Positions 24,533-32,684 of a stretch of 64,000 nt of DNA are shown here, in pieces. The translations under genes were made by a program, and so were the position numbers. The stretch is from assembly GCF_003254585.1 (NCBI RefSeq), contig NZ_QJGZ01000041.1, positions 521,156 through 585,155 of the forward strand, read 5' to 3'. The stretch comes from Flavobacterium sharifuzzamanii. Its GTDB lineage: Bacteria > Bacteroidota > Bacteroidia > Flavobacteriales > Flavobacteriaceae. The first letter of the stretch is position 1; every line of letters begins with the position of its first letter. The notes below the pieces were generated by a model. The model did not search any database, had not been told where the DNA came from, and was given only the letters and a program-made list of their open reading frames with translations.

Positions 24533-25861
24533 GTGAAAATAAAACATCAATTAGCCATTTTTAATGCCATGACTAGATTGCTGGTCATTTTGGTGTTATG
24601 GTTGATGCTTCCTATTTTGGTAGAAAATGTAGTCTATCATCATATCAATAATACGCTACTGGAGAAAAAGAAAAAATTTATTGAGCATCTGAATAAAGAA
24701 GAAATTAATGATTTCATCGAAAATCCAGACGATTCAACTGACGCGTTTTCTGAGTTTTCGACGCTTCATAGCGAGTTTTTGGTGCTATCTAGAGTTTCTA
24801 TAAAACCACATCAGAAAAAAACGACGTTCAGTAACGAATACCGAAAAATAGAAGGGGAAGAAAGCGAGTATCGAATCCTGCAGCATTATTTTACATATGA
24901 TGGTGTAGATTATCAGCTTGAAATAGGAAGCAGTTTGAGTGAGGTTAACGATTTGACTTTTGTCATAAAGCTTTTTATTATAATTGTTTTTGTGATAATT
25001 CTCTTGATTACTTTTTTGGCAGATACTTTTTATATTGAATACCTTCTAAAACCATTTTATAAAATTATTGATACCAAAATTAGGCGTGTAAACGAACCAG
25101 AAACATTTGACCATACTCCGATAAAAGCAACTTCAAGAGACTTTAGAGAATTAGACTTTGTTTTGAACCAAATGATGGATCGAATTACTGAAGTTTTTAA
25201 AAAAGAAAAACAGTTTATCTCAAATGTTTCACATGAACTTCTTACCCCGATTGCATTGCTCAAAAACAAACTTGAAAATTTGTTGCAGAATCAATCTTTA
25301 GATGATAATGCAGTCGATAAAATTGCGGGCTCTCTAAAGACGTTAGATATGCTGAAAAAAATCATCAATAATTTATTGCTGATTTCTAGGATAGACAATA
25401 ATCAATATGAATTGAATGAGGAGATTAATCTTCGTGAAATTGTTTCTGATTTGCAGGAGGACCTTCAAGACCGAATTGAGGACAAAGATATTCAGTTCAT
25501 GAACGAAATGGAGAATGATTTTGTTTTTATAGGAAATAAAACCTTAGTTCATATTCTTATATATAATCTTGTAACTAATGCCATCAAATACAATAAACCA
25601 AAAGGAGGCATAATTATAGAAGACGGTTTTGCAGATGAGCACTATTTTATTTCGGTAAAAGATTCGGGAATAGGAATGGACGAATCTCAGTTGGAGAAAA
25701 TATTCACGCGTTTTGCTAGAATCAGTTCAGACCAGGAAGGGCAAGGGTTGGGGCTTGCAATTGCACAAAGTATTGCTTCTTTTCATCATATTCAAATCAA
25801 GGTAAAATCGGTTTTAAATCAAGGAACTACTTTTACTTTGCTGTTTGAGAAAGCTAATTAA
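24533..25861 (+). CDS. Sensor histidine kinase
   Basis: The 442-residue inner-membrane kinase starts with GTG at 24533. TM1 is about residues 16-35 and TM2 about 143-165, enclosing a periplasmic sensor of about 105 residues with no recognised fold. The cytoplasmic part has HisKA with His234 (SNVSHELLTPIA), an N-box NLVTNAIKYN, G1 DSGIGMDESQLEKIFTRF and G2 GQGLGLAIAQSI. It therefore has the full kinase core and should phosphorylate the adjacent regulator. The sensor loop contains His- and acid-rich patches, compatible with pH, metal or peptide sensing, but the signal is unknown. Confidence 0.94.
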   Translation: MKIKHQLAIFNAMTRLLVILVLWLMLPILVENVVYHHINNTLLEKKKKFIEHLNKEEINDFIENPDDSTDAFSEFSTLHSEFLVLSRVSIKPHQKKTTFSNEYRKIEGEESEYRILQHYFTYDGVDYQLEIGSSLSEVNDLTFVIKLFIIIVFVIILLITFLADTFYIEYLLKPFYKIIDTKIRRVNEPETFDHTPIKATSRDFRELDFVLNQMMDRITEVFKKEKQFISNVSHELLTPIALLKNKLENLLQNQSLDDNAVDKIAGSLKTLDMLKKIINNLLLISRIDNNQYELNEEINLREIVSDLQEDLQDRIEDKDIQFMNEMENDFVFIGNKTLVHILIYNLVTNAIKYNKPKGGIIIEDGFADEHYFISVKDSGIGMDESQLEKIFTRFARISSDQEGQGLGLAIAQSIASFHHIQIKVKSVLNQGTTFTLLFEKAN

Positions 25862-25888
25862 AAGTTAAAATTTCTTGTAGGACTTTAT

Positions 25889-25923
25889 CTTCATTTCATC
25901 TTCATTTTGCGATTCTATCTTTG
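25889..25923 (+). promoter_or_regulatory. Tandem CTTCATTT boxes and -7 element upstream of second small exported protein
   Basis: CTTCATTT at 25889-25896 and 25900-25907 are again 11 bp apart. TATCTTTG (25916-25923) follows after exactly 8 bases. The geometry is identical to that at 23357-23391 although the intervening bases differ, so conservation of the boxes is not just recent duplication of the whole region. A CTTGTA follows near the predicted start site. The predicted 5' leader is about 39 bases. Confidence 0.75.
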
Positions 25924-25965
25924 ACTTGTAAATAATAAATTAACAATCAATAAAAATTTAGAATC

Positions 25966-26148
25966 ATGAAAAAATTAGCAATTTTAGCAGTAGCAGTTTT
26001 AGGAACATTTGCAATCGCAAACGCGCAAACAACTCCAGCACAAACAAAAGAAGTAAAAACTGAAAAACACGATAAAAAAGCAAACAAAAAAGCTAAAGGA
26101 GAGAAAAAAGCAGAAGCTCCAAAAACAGAAGCTCCAAAAGTAAAATAA
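25966..26148 (+). CDS. Small exported Lys/Ala-rich protein (Asr-like), paralogue of 23434-23661
   Basis: The 60-residue product has a signal peptide (MKKLAILAVAVLGTFAIANAQ) and a mature basic peptide of about 40 residues with TKEVKTEKHDKKANKKAK and KAEAPKTEAPKVK. It matches the paralogue upstream of the response regulator in the signal core, the EVKxxKH segment and KAEAPKTEA. It lacks cysteines and hydrophobic residues, so is probably unstructured in the periplasm. It is followed by a terminator at 26200-26228 and is predicted to be a target of the adjacent two-component system. Confidence 0.75.
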   Translation: MKKLAILAVAVLGTFAIANAQTTPAQTKEVKTEKHDKKANKKAKGEKKAEAPKTEAPKVK

Positions 26149-26199
26149 TATAAGATTTTAAGTCTTAAGATTAAATAGTTTTAAAGGTTGGTAGGTTAG

Positions 26200-26228
26200 A
26201 AGCTGGGAGAGACATCTTCCAGCTTTTT
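26200..26228 (+). terminator. Terminator after the second small exported protein
   Basis: AAGCTGG (26200-26206) pairs with CCAGCTT (26219-26225), followed by a short T-run. It ends the small-gene transcript 52 bases after its stop. Confidence 0.8.
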
Positions 26229-26309
26229 GGTTTTACAGCGTTAAATTTTTTATAATAAAAAGAAATAGAATTTTCATTCTTTGTTACTTTGTTTAAAACT
26301 ATATATTAA

Positions 26310-27545
26310 ATGATTTTTCGTTTTATAATTCTATGTGCTCTTTTATTATTTATTGAGTTCTATTCATATCAGGCTTTTCGAACTTTAATCAAAACACGTT
26401 GGGTTCTGATTAGTTATCAAGTTATAAGTTTACTGGTCTTAGTATTTATTATCTATTCTTTCTCGCAAGTAGATCGCTCTGTTGGTCAGACTAGACAATT
26501 TATGTTTACTACAGGTTTGATGCTGACGGTATATGTGCCAAAAATTGTGCTTACGCTAATAATGTTCGGCGAGGATATTTTTAGAATAGGCGCCAGCATT
26601 GTAAATTATTTTGTTTACAATGCTCCAAGAAAAGAAATGATGCCTGATCGCAGAAAGTTTGTGAGTCAGATTGCATTAGGTTTGGCAGCGATTCCTTTTT
26701 TGTCTATAATTTATGGAATATTTGAAGGGAAATATAATTTCAAGGTAATCAAACAAACTATATTTTTTCCAGATCTTCCAGATGCTTTTGATGGGTTTAA
26801 AATCACACAAATTTCTGATGTGCACAGTGGAAGTTTTGATAATCCAGAGAAAATTAACTATGCTATTGATTTGATCAACGCACAAGAAGCAGATTTGATT
26901 TTGTTTACGGGTGATATTGTTAATACACATGCAAAAGAAATGCATCCGTGGCTGGAAACTTTTAGCCGTATTAAAGATTATAAATATGGGAAGTTTGCAG
27001 TTTTAGGAAATCACGATTATGGTGAATATGTGACTTGGCCTTCTGAAAAAGAAAAAGATGAAAATTTTAAGGCGATTAAAAACCTGTACGGTCAAATTGG
27101 TTTTAAATTAATGCTGAACGAACATACTTATATTCAAAAAGGTGATGATAAAATTGCTTTGGTCGGTGTAGAAAACTGGGGAGTGAATTTTAAGAAAGCA
27201 GGTGATTTGAATAAAGCTTCAAAAGATGTGCATCAGGACGATTTTAAAGTTTTAATGAGTCATGATCCAAGCCATTGGGATGCCGAAATCAAAGACCATC
27301 CGAAGAACTTTCACCTTACTTTCGCAGGCCACACGCACGGTATGCAGTTCGGAATCGAGATTCCGGGATATTTTAAATGGAGTTTGGCACAATACATTTA
27401 TAAACAATGGGCAGGATTGTACGAAAACGTCGGAAGATACGTTTATGTTAACCGCGGATTTGGTTTTCATGCGTATCCTGGACGAGTAGGAATTATGCCT
27501 GAAATAACAGTAATTGAACTAAAAAAAGGCCGTAATGTCGGTTAA
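26310..27545 (+). CDS. Membrane-anchored metallophosphoesterase (YkuE-like)
   Basis: The 411-residue protein has about four N-terminal hydrophobic helices (1-125), a short linker, then a calcineurin-like phosphoesterase domain. The metal-binding motifs are complete: ISDVHSG, LFTGDIVN, LGNHDYG, LMSHDPSH and FAGHTHGMQFG. The family hydrolyses phosphoesters, for example of lipids or nucleotides; substrate is unknown. The catalytic part probably faces the periplasm. It is followed by the thioredoxin-fold gene after 73 bases, which has its own -7 element. Confidence 0.9.
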   Translation: MIFRFIILCALLLFIEFYSYQAFRTLIKTRWVLISYQVISLLVLVFIIYSFSQVDRSVGQTRQFMFTTGLMLTVYVPKIVLTLIMFGEDIFRIGASIVNYFVYNAPRKEMMPDRRKFVSQIALGLAAIPFLSIIYGIFEGKYNFKVIKQTIFFPDLPDAFDGFKITQISDVHSGSFDNPEKINYAIDLINAQEADLILFTGDIVNTHAKEMHPWLETFSRIKDYKYGKFAVLGNHDYGEYVTWPSEKEKDENFKAIKNLYGQIGFKLMLNEHTYIQKGDDKIALVGVENWGVNFKKAGDLNKASKDVHQDDFKVLMSHDPSHWDAEIKDHPKNFHLTFAGHTHGMQFGIEIPGYFKWSLAQYIYKQWAGLYENVGRYVYVNRGFGFHAYPGRVGIMPEITVIELKKGRNVG

Positions 27546-27559
27546 TTCGTTAAAAATGC

Positions 27560-27567
27560 TACATTTG
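27560..27567 (+). promoter_or_regulatory. -7 promoter element of the thioredoxin-fold gene
   Basis: TACATTTG fits TAnnTTTG; transcription would start near 27571, 48 bases before the ATG. No clear -33 element is seen. Confidence 0.5.
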
Positions 27568-27618
27568 TATAATATTTATTTCTTTTAAGAGATTTAAAAA
27601 ACTTAATTTTTTGGTTTT

Positions 27619-27921
27619 ATGTCAAAATTTGGAGAACTAATAAATGCCCAAGTTCCAGTGTTAATTGATTTTTACACAGATTGGAATGAATCTTCAGTTT
27701 CTATGCATCCTGTTATTAAGGACGTAGCTGCTGCGCTTGGCGATAAAGCCAAAGTAATCAAAATTGATGTAGATAAAAATCAGGAACTAGCAGAAGCACT
27801 TCGTATTAAAGGGCTTCCAACTTTAATGATTTACAAAGAAGGACAAATGATCTGGAGGCAATCTGGAGAGCTTGATGCTAATACTATAATTGGAATTGTT
27901 CAGGAACAATTTAACGTCTAA
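27619..27921 (+). CDS. Thioredoxin-fold protein lacking the CXXC active site
   Basis: The 100-residue protein matches a thioredoxin throughout: VLIDFYTDW, KVIKIDVDKN, the cis-proline loop GLPTLMIYKEG, and a C-terminal helix. The active site, normally WCGPC, reads WNESSVSM, and there is no cysteine anywhere in the protein. It cannot do dithiol-disulfide exchange and may act as a binding or scaffold protein. The fold and cis-proline are intact and the reading frame is clean, so it is not a decaying pseudogene. Confidence 0.85.
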   Translation: MSKFGELINAQVPVLIDFYTDWNESSVSMHPVIKDVAAALGDKAKVIKIDVDKNQELAEALRIKGLPTLMIYKEGQMIWRQSGELDANTIIGIVQEQFNV

Positions 27922-27950
27922 ATAACTTCTCTTTTGTTGATGTTATTTAG
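27918..27950. terminator. Hairpin between convergent genes
   Basis: CTAAATAAC (27918-27926) pairs with GTTATTTAG (27942-27950) around a 15-base loop. The arms contain the stop codons of both convergent genes. No T-tract follows, so a terminator role is only possible. Confidence 0.45.
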
Positions 27951-28588
27951 TGAATAATATCAAATTTATATCCATTTTCTTTTAAAAAATGCAGTGTTCG
28001 AGGCAAAGCAAATCTTAAATTTGGAGAAGCTTTAATACTGTCATGAAAAACAATTACGCTACCAGATTTTACATTTTTGGTTACATTTTCAAGACATTTT
28101 TCTGGAGTAATGCTTTGATCAAAATCAGCACTCAAAACATCCCACATTACTATTTTATATCCTAAACTTCTAAGAATTTTAGACTGTGCTTTTTTGATTT
28201 TTCCGTAAGGAGGGCGAAACAATAGGCGATGAGGAGCTTTCTCTTGCTCATCTAAAACGGCAGCGCAGTTTTTTACATTTTCAATATAATCATTCGTATG
28301 GATTTTCCATCCATTCACATGATTCATGGTATGATTGCCAATAGAATGTCCGTCGGTAATTAACTTTTCAAATAAAGCCAGATTTGCTTTAATGTTTTTT
28401 CCGATGCAGAAAAAAGTAGCTTTCGCATCAAATTTTTTTAATTCAGATAAAACCCAGTCTGTAATTTCTGGAGTAGGGCCGTCATCAAAAGTCAAGTATA
28501 TTTTCTTTTCGTTGTTAGGAATATCCCAGCAATATTTAGAAAACACCTTTTTAATAAATGCGTTAGTTTTTACCCAATAGAAGCTCAT
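27947..28588 (-). CDS. Polysaccharide deacetylase (NodB homology domain)
   Basis: The 213-residue protein is a carbohydrate esterase family 4 domain. Motif 1 is TFDDGPTPE (catalytic base and metal Asp), motif 2 HSIGNHTMNH (metal His pair) and motif 3 RPPYGK. The C terminus has VIVFHDS, giving the catalytic His. It removes acetyl groups from N-acetylglucosamine polymers such as peptidoglycan. No signal peptide is clear (MSFYWVKTNAF), which is odd for an envelope enzyme; the protein could still be peripheral. Confidence 0.9.
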   Translation of the reverse strand: MSFYWVKTNAFIKKVFSKYCWDIPNNEKKIYLTFDDGPTPEITDWVLSELKKFDAKATFFCIGKNIKANLALFEKLITDGHSIGNHTMNHVNGWKIHTNDYIENVKNCAAVLDEQEKAPHRLLFRPPYGKIKKAQSKILRSLGYKIVMWDVLSADFDQSITPEKCLENVTKNVKSGSVIVFHDSIKASPNLRFALPRTLHFLKENGYKFDIIH

Positions 28589-28621
28589 TTTGAATTAAAA
28601 TTGTATTATATGTATAAAATT

Positions 28622-28662
28622 AAAAAATGCAGCGCTATTTATCAAACAGCGCTGCATTTTTT
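28622..28662 (-). terminator. Terminator downstream of the DUF2723 gene
   Basis: AAAAAATGCAGCGCT (28622-28636) pairs perfectly with its complement (28648-28662) around an 11-base loop. The minus strand ends in a T-run. It lies 27 bases after the DUF2723 stop. Confidence 0.93.
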
Positions 28663-28688
28663 TAATAAGTAAGATTTTCGTATATTAT

Positions 28689-31600
28689 TTACTCTTTTTC
28701 ACGTCCGAAACGCTCAAAAACATTTACGTAAGTATTAAATGTAGTTTTGTGCTGGTTGTAAAAAGCAGTGTCTTTGTTGTCATCCATTACATGCAGTAAG
28801 CTTCTGTAACGCTCGATATCTGTAATAATATCTACTGCTAGATCAGTTTGGTCAGAAGGAGTCAACGTGCTGTAATAGTTTAGATTCTCTTTGTATTTCT
28901 GAACCAATTTGTTTAAAAGATCTTGTGCTTTAGCTTTTTCTCCAACTTTATAATAACCATCAGCAAAACCTTCAACCAATGAATAATAGCCATATTGGTC
29001 TAAAGGCATTTTGGTCATTGCCAAATTGATTACATTTTTAGCCTTGTCAATTTTGCCTTCAGCAATAAGCTGGTTCATTAATCTAGAAAGATTGGTACGG
29101 TAAGTAATACTATTTCTTCTCGTTTCAGGGTCATGATAAATGTTTCCATTGCTATTGCCCCAATCCCATTTCATTACAATATCGTACATTTTATCAGCAT
29201 CAATTTGTCCCATGTCTAATGGTCCGCCATCTTTAGAAGGAGTATTTTTTACTGGAACTAATTTATACACCATTCCATCCAATTGCAGATAATCTTTTAG
29301 CCATAAATAATCTTCATCATCAAAAGCTCCACCACTAAAGTAAATTGGTCTCTTCCAATTGTTGTTTGCTAAGATATCAAGCATCATTAAACGGTTTTTG
29401 TATAATGCGCTTCCTTTAATATCAATGTCCAAGTAAGGAACAATAGAATCGTAATATTTAGGATTAACTACTTTATTTTGAATAATAGTGTTTTTATCCA
29501 CATTCACTCTAATCTTATTTGTTGGATAAAAATGGATTGTTTGTCCGTTTTGTAAACCAACAGTCGATTTAGGATTTTTGATGAAATCGATAAAATCTTT
29601 AATATTCCAACGTGTGTCAATTTTCTGGATGTATGCTGTGTAATCTAAATTATCTCCCACATATTGGCTATGTTCAAACGAAATAGGCAACGGATTTGAT
29701 TCGTAAGACTTCGCTTTCATTTGATCAATATACCAATCTGTCATAAATAAACTTGTATTTACAATTTTTACATCGGTTCTAAAATGCTCAATTTCCTGCG
29801 CGTACCAAAGAGGGAAGGTGTCATTATCTCCAATTGTAAATAAGATTGCGTCTTTATCACAAGAGCTTAAATAAGCTTTTGCCATTGCTACAGCAGTATA
29901 TTTTCCAGATCTATCATGATCATCCCAGTTTTGAGAAGCCATTAAAACAGGAGCGGCCAATAAACTTCCGGCAATAATTACTGGTCCAGCAATTTTTGGA
30001 GCTAGGTATTTGTACAAACTTTCATAGAGTGAGTAAACACCAAATCCGATCCAGATGGCAAAGACATAGAATGAACCTACAAGAGCATAATCTCTTTCAC
30101 GAGGCTCAAAAGGTCTTTCATTTAAATATATTTTTAGTGCAATTCCTGTAAATAAGAATAAAGCCAAAAGAACATAGAAGCTCTTCAGATCTTTGTTTGC
30201 GTGGTACATAATACCAATTAATCCTAAAATAAAAGGAAGGAAATAATAAGCGTTACGGCCTTTGTTGTTTAAAACATCTGTTGGAAGATTGTCTTGTGAG
30301 CCTAAATGCACAGAATCCAAAGCTTTGATACCGCTGATCCAGTTTCCGTCCAAATTATCGTATTTGCCTTGAATATCATTTTGGCGTCCAACAAAATTCC
30401 ACATCAAATATCTCCAGTACATATATCCAAATTGATATTCAAACATAAAACTGAAATTGTCAGCTGTAGTTGGTTTTTCAATAAGTAGATATTCGCCGTA
30501 ACTTCTTAAGAATTTTACGTAACCTTCGTTGTCAATTTGTTTTTGAGCGTAAGCTTTTCTAAACTCAGAAACTGTTTTTTCAACTTCGTTACGCAATTGA
30601 GCTGTAGCTTTATTGTATTCGTCTTCGCTTAATTGGCTTGCATCGATTCCGTATTTTGCCAAATCTTCATCATAATTATAATTAGGATTGATTCGGAACT
30701 TTGGAGGATTTGTAAAGTTGATATAATTTTGAATGTGACCTGTTTCTGTACTCCACATTCTAGGCAGAATTGCTTTCTGGTTATCATCAGAATTTTGTTC
30801 TGCATTTTTATAATTATTGGTAATGATGTATTTACCTGTTTTATAATCTCTCTCGTAGTTTGGTTTTTTGTCTAAATAAGGTGTTTTAGCATCAAGACCA
30901 GCAAAAAGTTCAGTGTATTGAGGTCCGTAAAACAAAGGATTTACACCATATTGCTCACGATTATAGTAAGCCAAAACCTCGGTAGCATCTGATGGTTTGT
31001 TTTCATTAATAACGGTATTGGCATTTGCACGAACAGGAAGCATTAACCAAGTCGAGAAACCAATCAGAATGAATAAGATACATAATATAATGGTATTGTA
31101 GAATATTAAGCCTTTTTGTTTAGTGTATTTTAATCCAAAATAGAAAAAGGCAACAAACAATAATGCTACAAAGATAGTTCCTGAGTTAAATGGAAGTCCC
31201 ATGCTGTTTACCATGAAAATTTCGGTTTTCCCGAAAAATGCCATAGTTAATGGAAGTAATAATTTGAAAATGAATAATAAGATGCCAATAACAACTACGT
31301 TGGCAATTAGAAAGTTTTTGATAGTAACTTTTTCGTAGTGTTTGAAATAGTATAAGAATCCAATAGAAGGAATAGTCAAAAGAGCCATAAAGTGAACTCC
31401 AAACGAAAGACCAATAACCAATGAAATAATTAAAAGCCATTTGTTTCCTTTTGGCTTATCCATGTCTTGTTCCCAACGTAAACCAAGCCAGAAAAGCAAA
31501 GCAATTAATAAAGAAGCCATTGCATAAACTTCGGCTTCTACAGCATTAAACCAAAAACTATCAGAAAATGTATAAGCTAAAGCGCCAACAAAAGAGCTTC

Positions 31601-31967
31601 CTAAAATAACAATTGAATTGTTTTGGTCAATTTCAGTAAAACGACCTACGATTTTTTTCAAAATCATAGATGATGACCAAAACATAAATAATATGGTAAA
31701 TGCGCTAGAGAAAACAGACATCATGTTAACCATAAGAGCTACATGCTGAGCATCTATTGCAAACATGGCAAAAAATGCACCCATCATCTGGAAAAGTGGA
31801 GCCCCTGGTGGGTGACCTACTTCAAGTTTGGCTGCGGTAGCAATATATTCTCCGCAATCCCAAAAGCTCATTGTAGGTTCTACTGTTAATGTATAAGTTA
31901 TTAAAGCGATTGCAAATGCAAACCAACCAATAATTGTATTCCATTTATTGAAATTGAATTGTGCCAT
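28689..31967 (-). CDS. DUF2723 family large membrane protein
   Basis: The 1092-residue protein begins with the DUF2723 domain (TLTVEPTMSFWDCGEYIATAAKLEVGHPPGAPLF), which resembles the acidic loop of GT-C/protein mannosyltransferases. About twelve hydrophobic segments extend to near residue 700, with NERPFEPRERDYALVGSFY before the last helices. A long periplasmic C-terminal part follows, including a TPR-like region near the end (IAEGKIDKAKNVINLAM, DGYYKVGEKAKAQDLLNKL). Such proteins are widespread in Bacteroidota and are suspected glycosyltransferases; activity here is inferred. It is monocistronic. Confidence 0.88.
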   Translation of the reverse strand: MAQFNFNKWNTIIGWFAFAIALITYTLTVEPTMSFWDCGEYIATAAKLEVGHPPGAPLFQMMGAFFAMFAIDAQHVALMVNMMSVFSSAFTILFMFWSSSMILKKIVGRFTEIDQNNSIVILGSSFVGALAYTFSDSFWFNAVEAEVYAMASLLIALLFWLGLRWEQDMDKPKGNKWLLIISLVIGLSFGVHFMALLTIPSIGFLYYFKHYEKVTIKNFLIANVVVIGILLFIFKLLLPLTMAFFGKTEIFMVNSMGLPFNSGTIFVALLFVAFFYFGLKYTKQKGLIFYNTIILCILFILIGFSTWLMLPVRANANTVINENKPSDATEVLAYYNREQYGVNPLFYGPQYTELFAGLDAKTPYLDKKPNYERDYKTGKYIITNNYKNAEQNSDDNQKAILPRMWSTETGHIQNYINFTNPPKFRINPNYNYDEDLAKYGIDASQLSEDEYNKATAQLRNEVEKTVSEFRKAYAQKQIDNEGYVKFLRSYGEYLLIEKPTTADNFSFMFEYQFGYMYWRYLMWNFVGRQNDIQGKYDNLDGNWISGIKALDSVHLGSQDNLPTDVLNNKGRNAYYFLPFILGLIGIMYHANKDLKSFYVLLALFLFTGIALKIYLNERPFEPRERDYALVGSFYVFAIWIGFGVYSLYESLYKYLAPKIAGPVIIAGSLLAAPVLMASQNWDDHDRSGKYTAVAMAKAYLSSCDKDAILFTIGDNDTFPLWYAQEIEHFRTDVKIVNTSLFMTDWYIDQMKAKSYESNPLPISFEHSQYVGDNLDYTAYIQKIDTRWNIKDFIDFIKNPKSTVGLQNGQTIHFYPTNKIRVNVDKNTIIQNKVVNPKYYDSIVPYLDIDIKGSALYKNRLMMLDILANNNWKRPIYFSGGAFDDEDYLWLKDYLQLDGMVYKLVPVKNTPSKDGGPLDMGQIDADKMYDIVMKWDWGNSNGNIYHDPETRRNSITYRTNLSRLMNQLIAEGKIDKAKNVINLAMTKMPLDQYGYYSLVEGFADGYYKVGEKAKAQDLLNKLVQKYKENLNYYSTLTPSDQTDLAVDIITDIERYRSLLHVMDDNKDTAFYNQHKTTFNTYVNVFERFGREKE

Positions 31968-32162
31968 ATTTAGGTGTTAAAAATTTGAATGTTTTTCTAT
32001 CCTACAAAGAAAATGTTTTTTTATGTAAAGAAACGAGCATTAACAAAAAATTCTACAAAACTATAAGTGAAAAGTAATGTATTGTCTATGAGGAGTTTTT
32101 GAAGTTGAAGCAGATTTGAATGTGAAAAAAATCAAAAAAAATGATTTTTTTTGGCCAAAAAG

Positions 32163-32193
32163 TTTGCACAAACTAAATAAAGACTTAAATTTG
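32163..32193 (+). promoter_or_regulatory. Promoter of first tRNA-Gln
   Basis: TTTG (32163-32166) and TAAATTTG (32186-32193) are exactly 19 bases apart. The start site near 32197 leaves a 17-base leader before the mature tRNA. Confidence 0.85.
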
Positions 32194-32213
32194 CACTCGC
32201 TTTACAGCACTGC

Positions 32214-32284
32214 TGGTCTATGGTGTAATGGTAACACTACGGTTTTTGGTGCCGTCTTTCTAGGTTCGAGTCCTAGTAGACCAA
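32214..32284 (+). tRNA. tRNA-Gln (anticodon TTG), copy 1
   Basis: The 71-base gene folds as a full cloverleaf. The acceptor stem is TGGTCTA with TAGACCA. The anticodon stem is ACGGT with GCCGT, closing the loop TTTTGGT and giving anticodon TTG. The T arm is CTAGGTTCGAGTCCTAG. CCA is not encoded. It is identical to the copy 180 bases downstream. Confidence 0.97.
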
Positions 32285-32287
32285 CAG

Positions 32288-32319
32288 AAAAGTCTCTCAG
32301 AAATGAGAGACTTTTTTTT
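32288..32319 (+). terminator. Terminator of first tRNA-Gln
   Basis: AAAAGTCTCTCA pairs with TGAGAGACTTTT around GAAA, followed by a T-run. It starts 4 bases after the tRNA. Confidence 0.93.
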
Positions 32320-32342
32320 ATTTAAAAAAGTTTGCTTTAAAA

Positions 32343-32373
32343 TTTGCATAAATTAAATAAAGTTTTAATTTTG
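32343..32373 (+). promoter_or_regulatory. Promoter of second tRNA-Gln
   Basis: TTTG (32343-32346) and TAATTTTG (32366-32373) are 19 bases apart, repeating the layout of the first unit. Confidence 0.85.
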
Positions 32374-32393
32374 CACCCGCTTAACCGCACTGC

Positions 32394-32464
32394 TGGTCTA
32401 TGGTGTAATGGTAACACTACGGTTTTTGGTGCCGTCTTTCTAGGTTCGAGTCCTAGTAGACCAA
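32394..32464 (+). tRNA. tRNA-Gln (anticodon TTG), copy 2
   Basis: The gene is identical in all 71 bases to copy 1 at 32214-32284, with anticodon TTG and no encoded CCA. It has its own promoter and terminator. Confidence 0.97.
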
Positions 32465-32467
32465 CAG

Positions 32468-32499
32468 AAAAGCCTCTCAGAAATGAGAGGCTTTTTTTT
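32468..32499 (+). terminator. Terminator of second tRNA-Gln
   Basis: AAAAGCCTCTCA pairs with TGAGAGGCTTTT around GAAA, followed by a T-run. It differs from the first terminator by one compensated base pair (T-A to C-G). Confidence 0.93.
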
Positions 32500-32520
32500 A
32501 TGCTTTAAATTTAGGTTTTT

Positions 32521-32683
32521 TAGCGCAAAGCGCACAAAGGTATGCGTAAAGTGTGCAAAGCTATTTTATAATGAAGGCAAAGTTCTCAAAGCTTTATGTG
32601 TCTTGTTTTAAATATAGCCCGTGGTTTCAACCACGGGAAACTTATTGTGAAAGACGTATTTTTGAGGAGGCTTATTGTGAAAG
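32521..32683. repeat. Repeat-rich gap after tRNA-Gln
   Basis: The gap carries AGCGCAAAGCGCACAAAGG-type words (from 32521), related to the element at 3133-3258. A perfect 9-bp palindrome CCCGTGGTT-TC-AACCACGGG follows at 32618-32637. The 13-mer CTTATTGTGAAAG then occurs twice, at 32641-32653 and 32671-32683, 30 bp apart. No gene is seen. The second 13-mer ends just before the AraC-family stop codon. Confidence 0.65.
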
Positions 32684-32684
32684 C

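Noticed and set aside
32116..32325. 69-codon open frame across the first tRNA-Gln
   Set aside because: It runs through the tRNA, its promoter and its terminator, so it is spurious.
32394..32464. Second tRNA-Gln as a pseudogene or assembly duplicate
   Set aside because: It has its own intact promoter and terminator, and flanking bases have diverged from copy 1, so it is a genuine functional copy.
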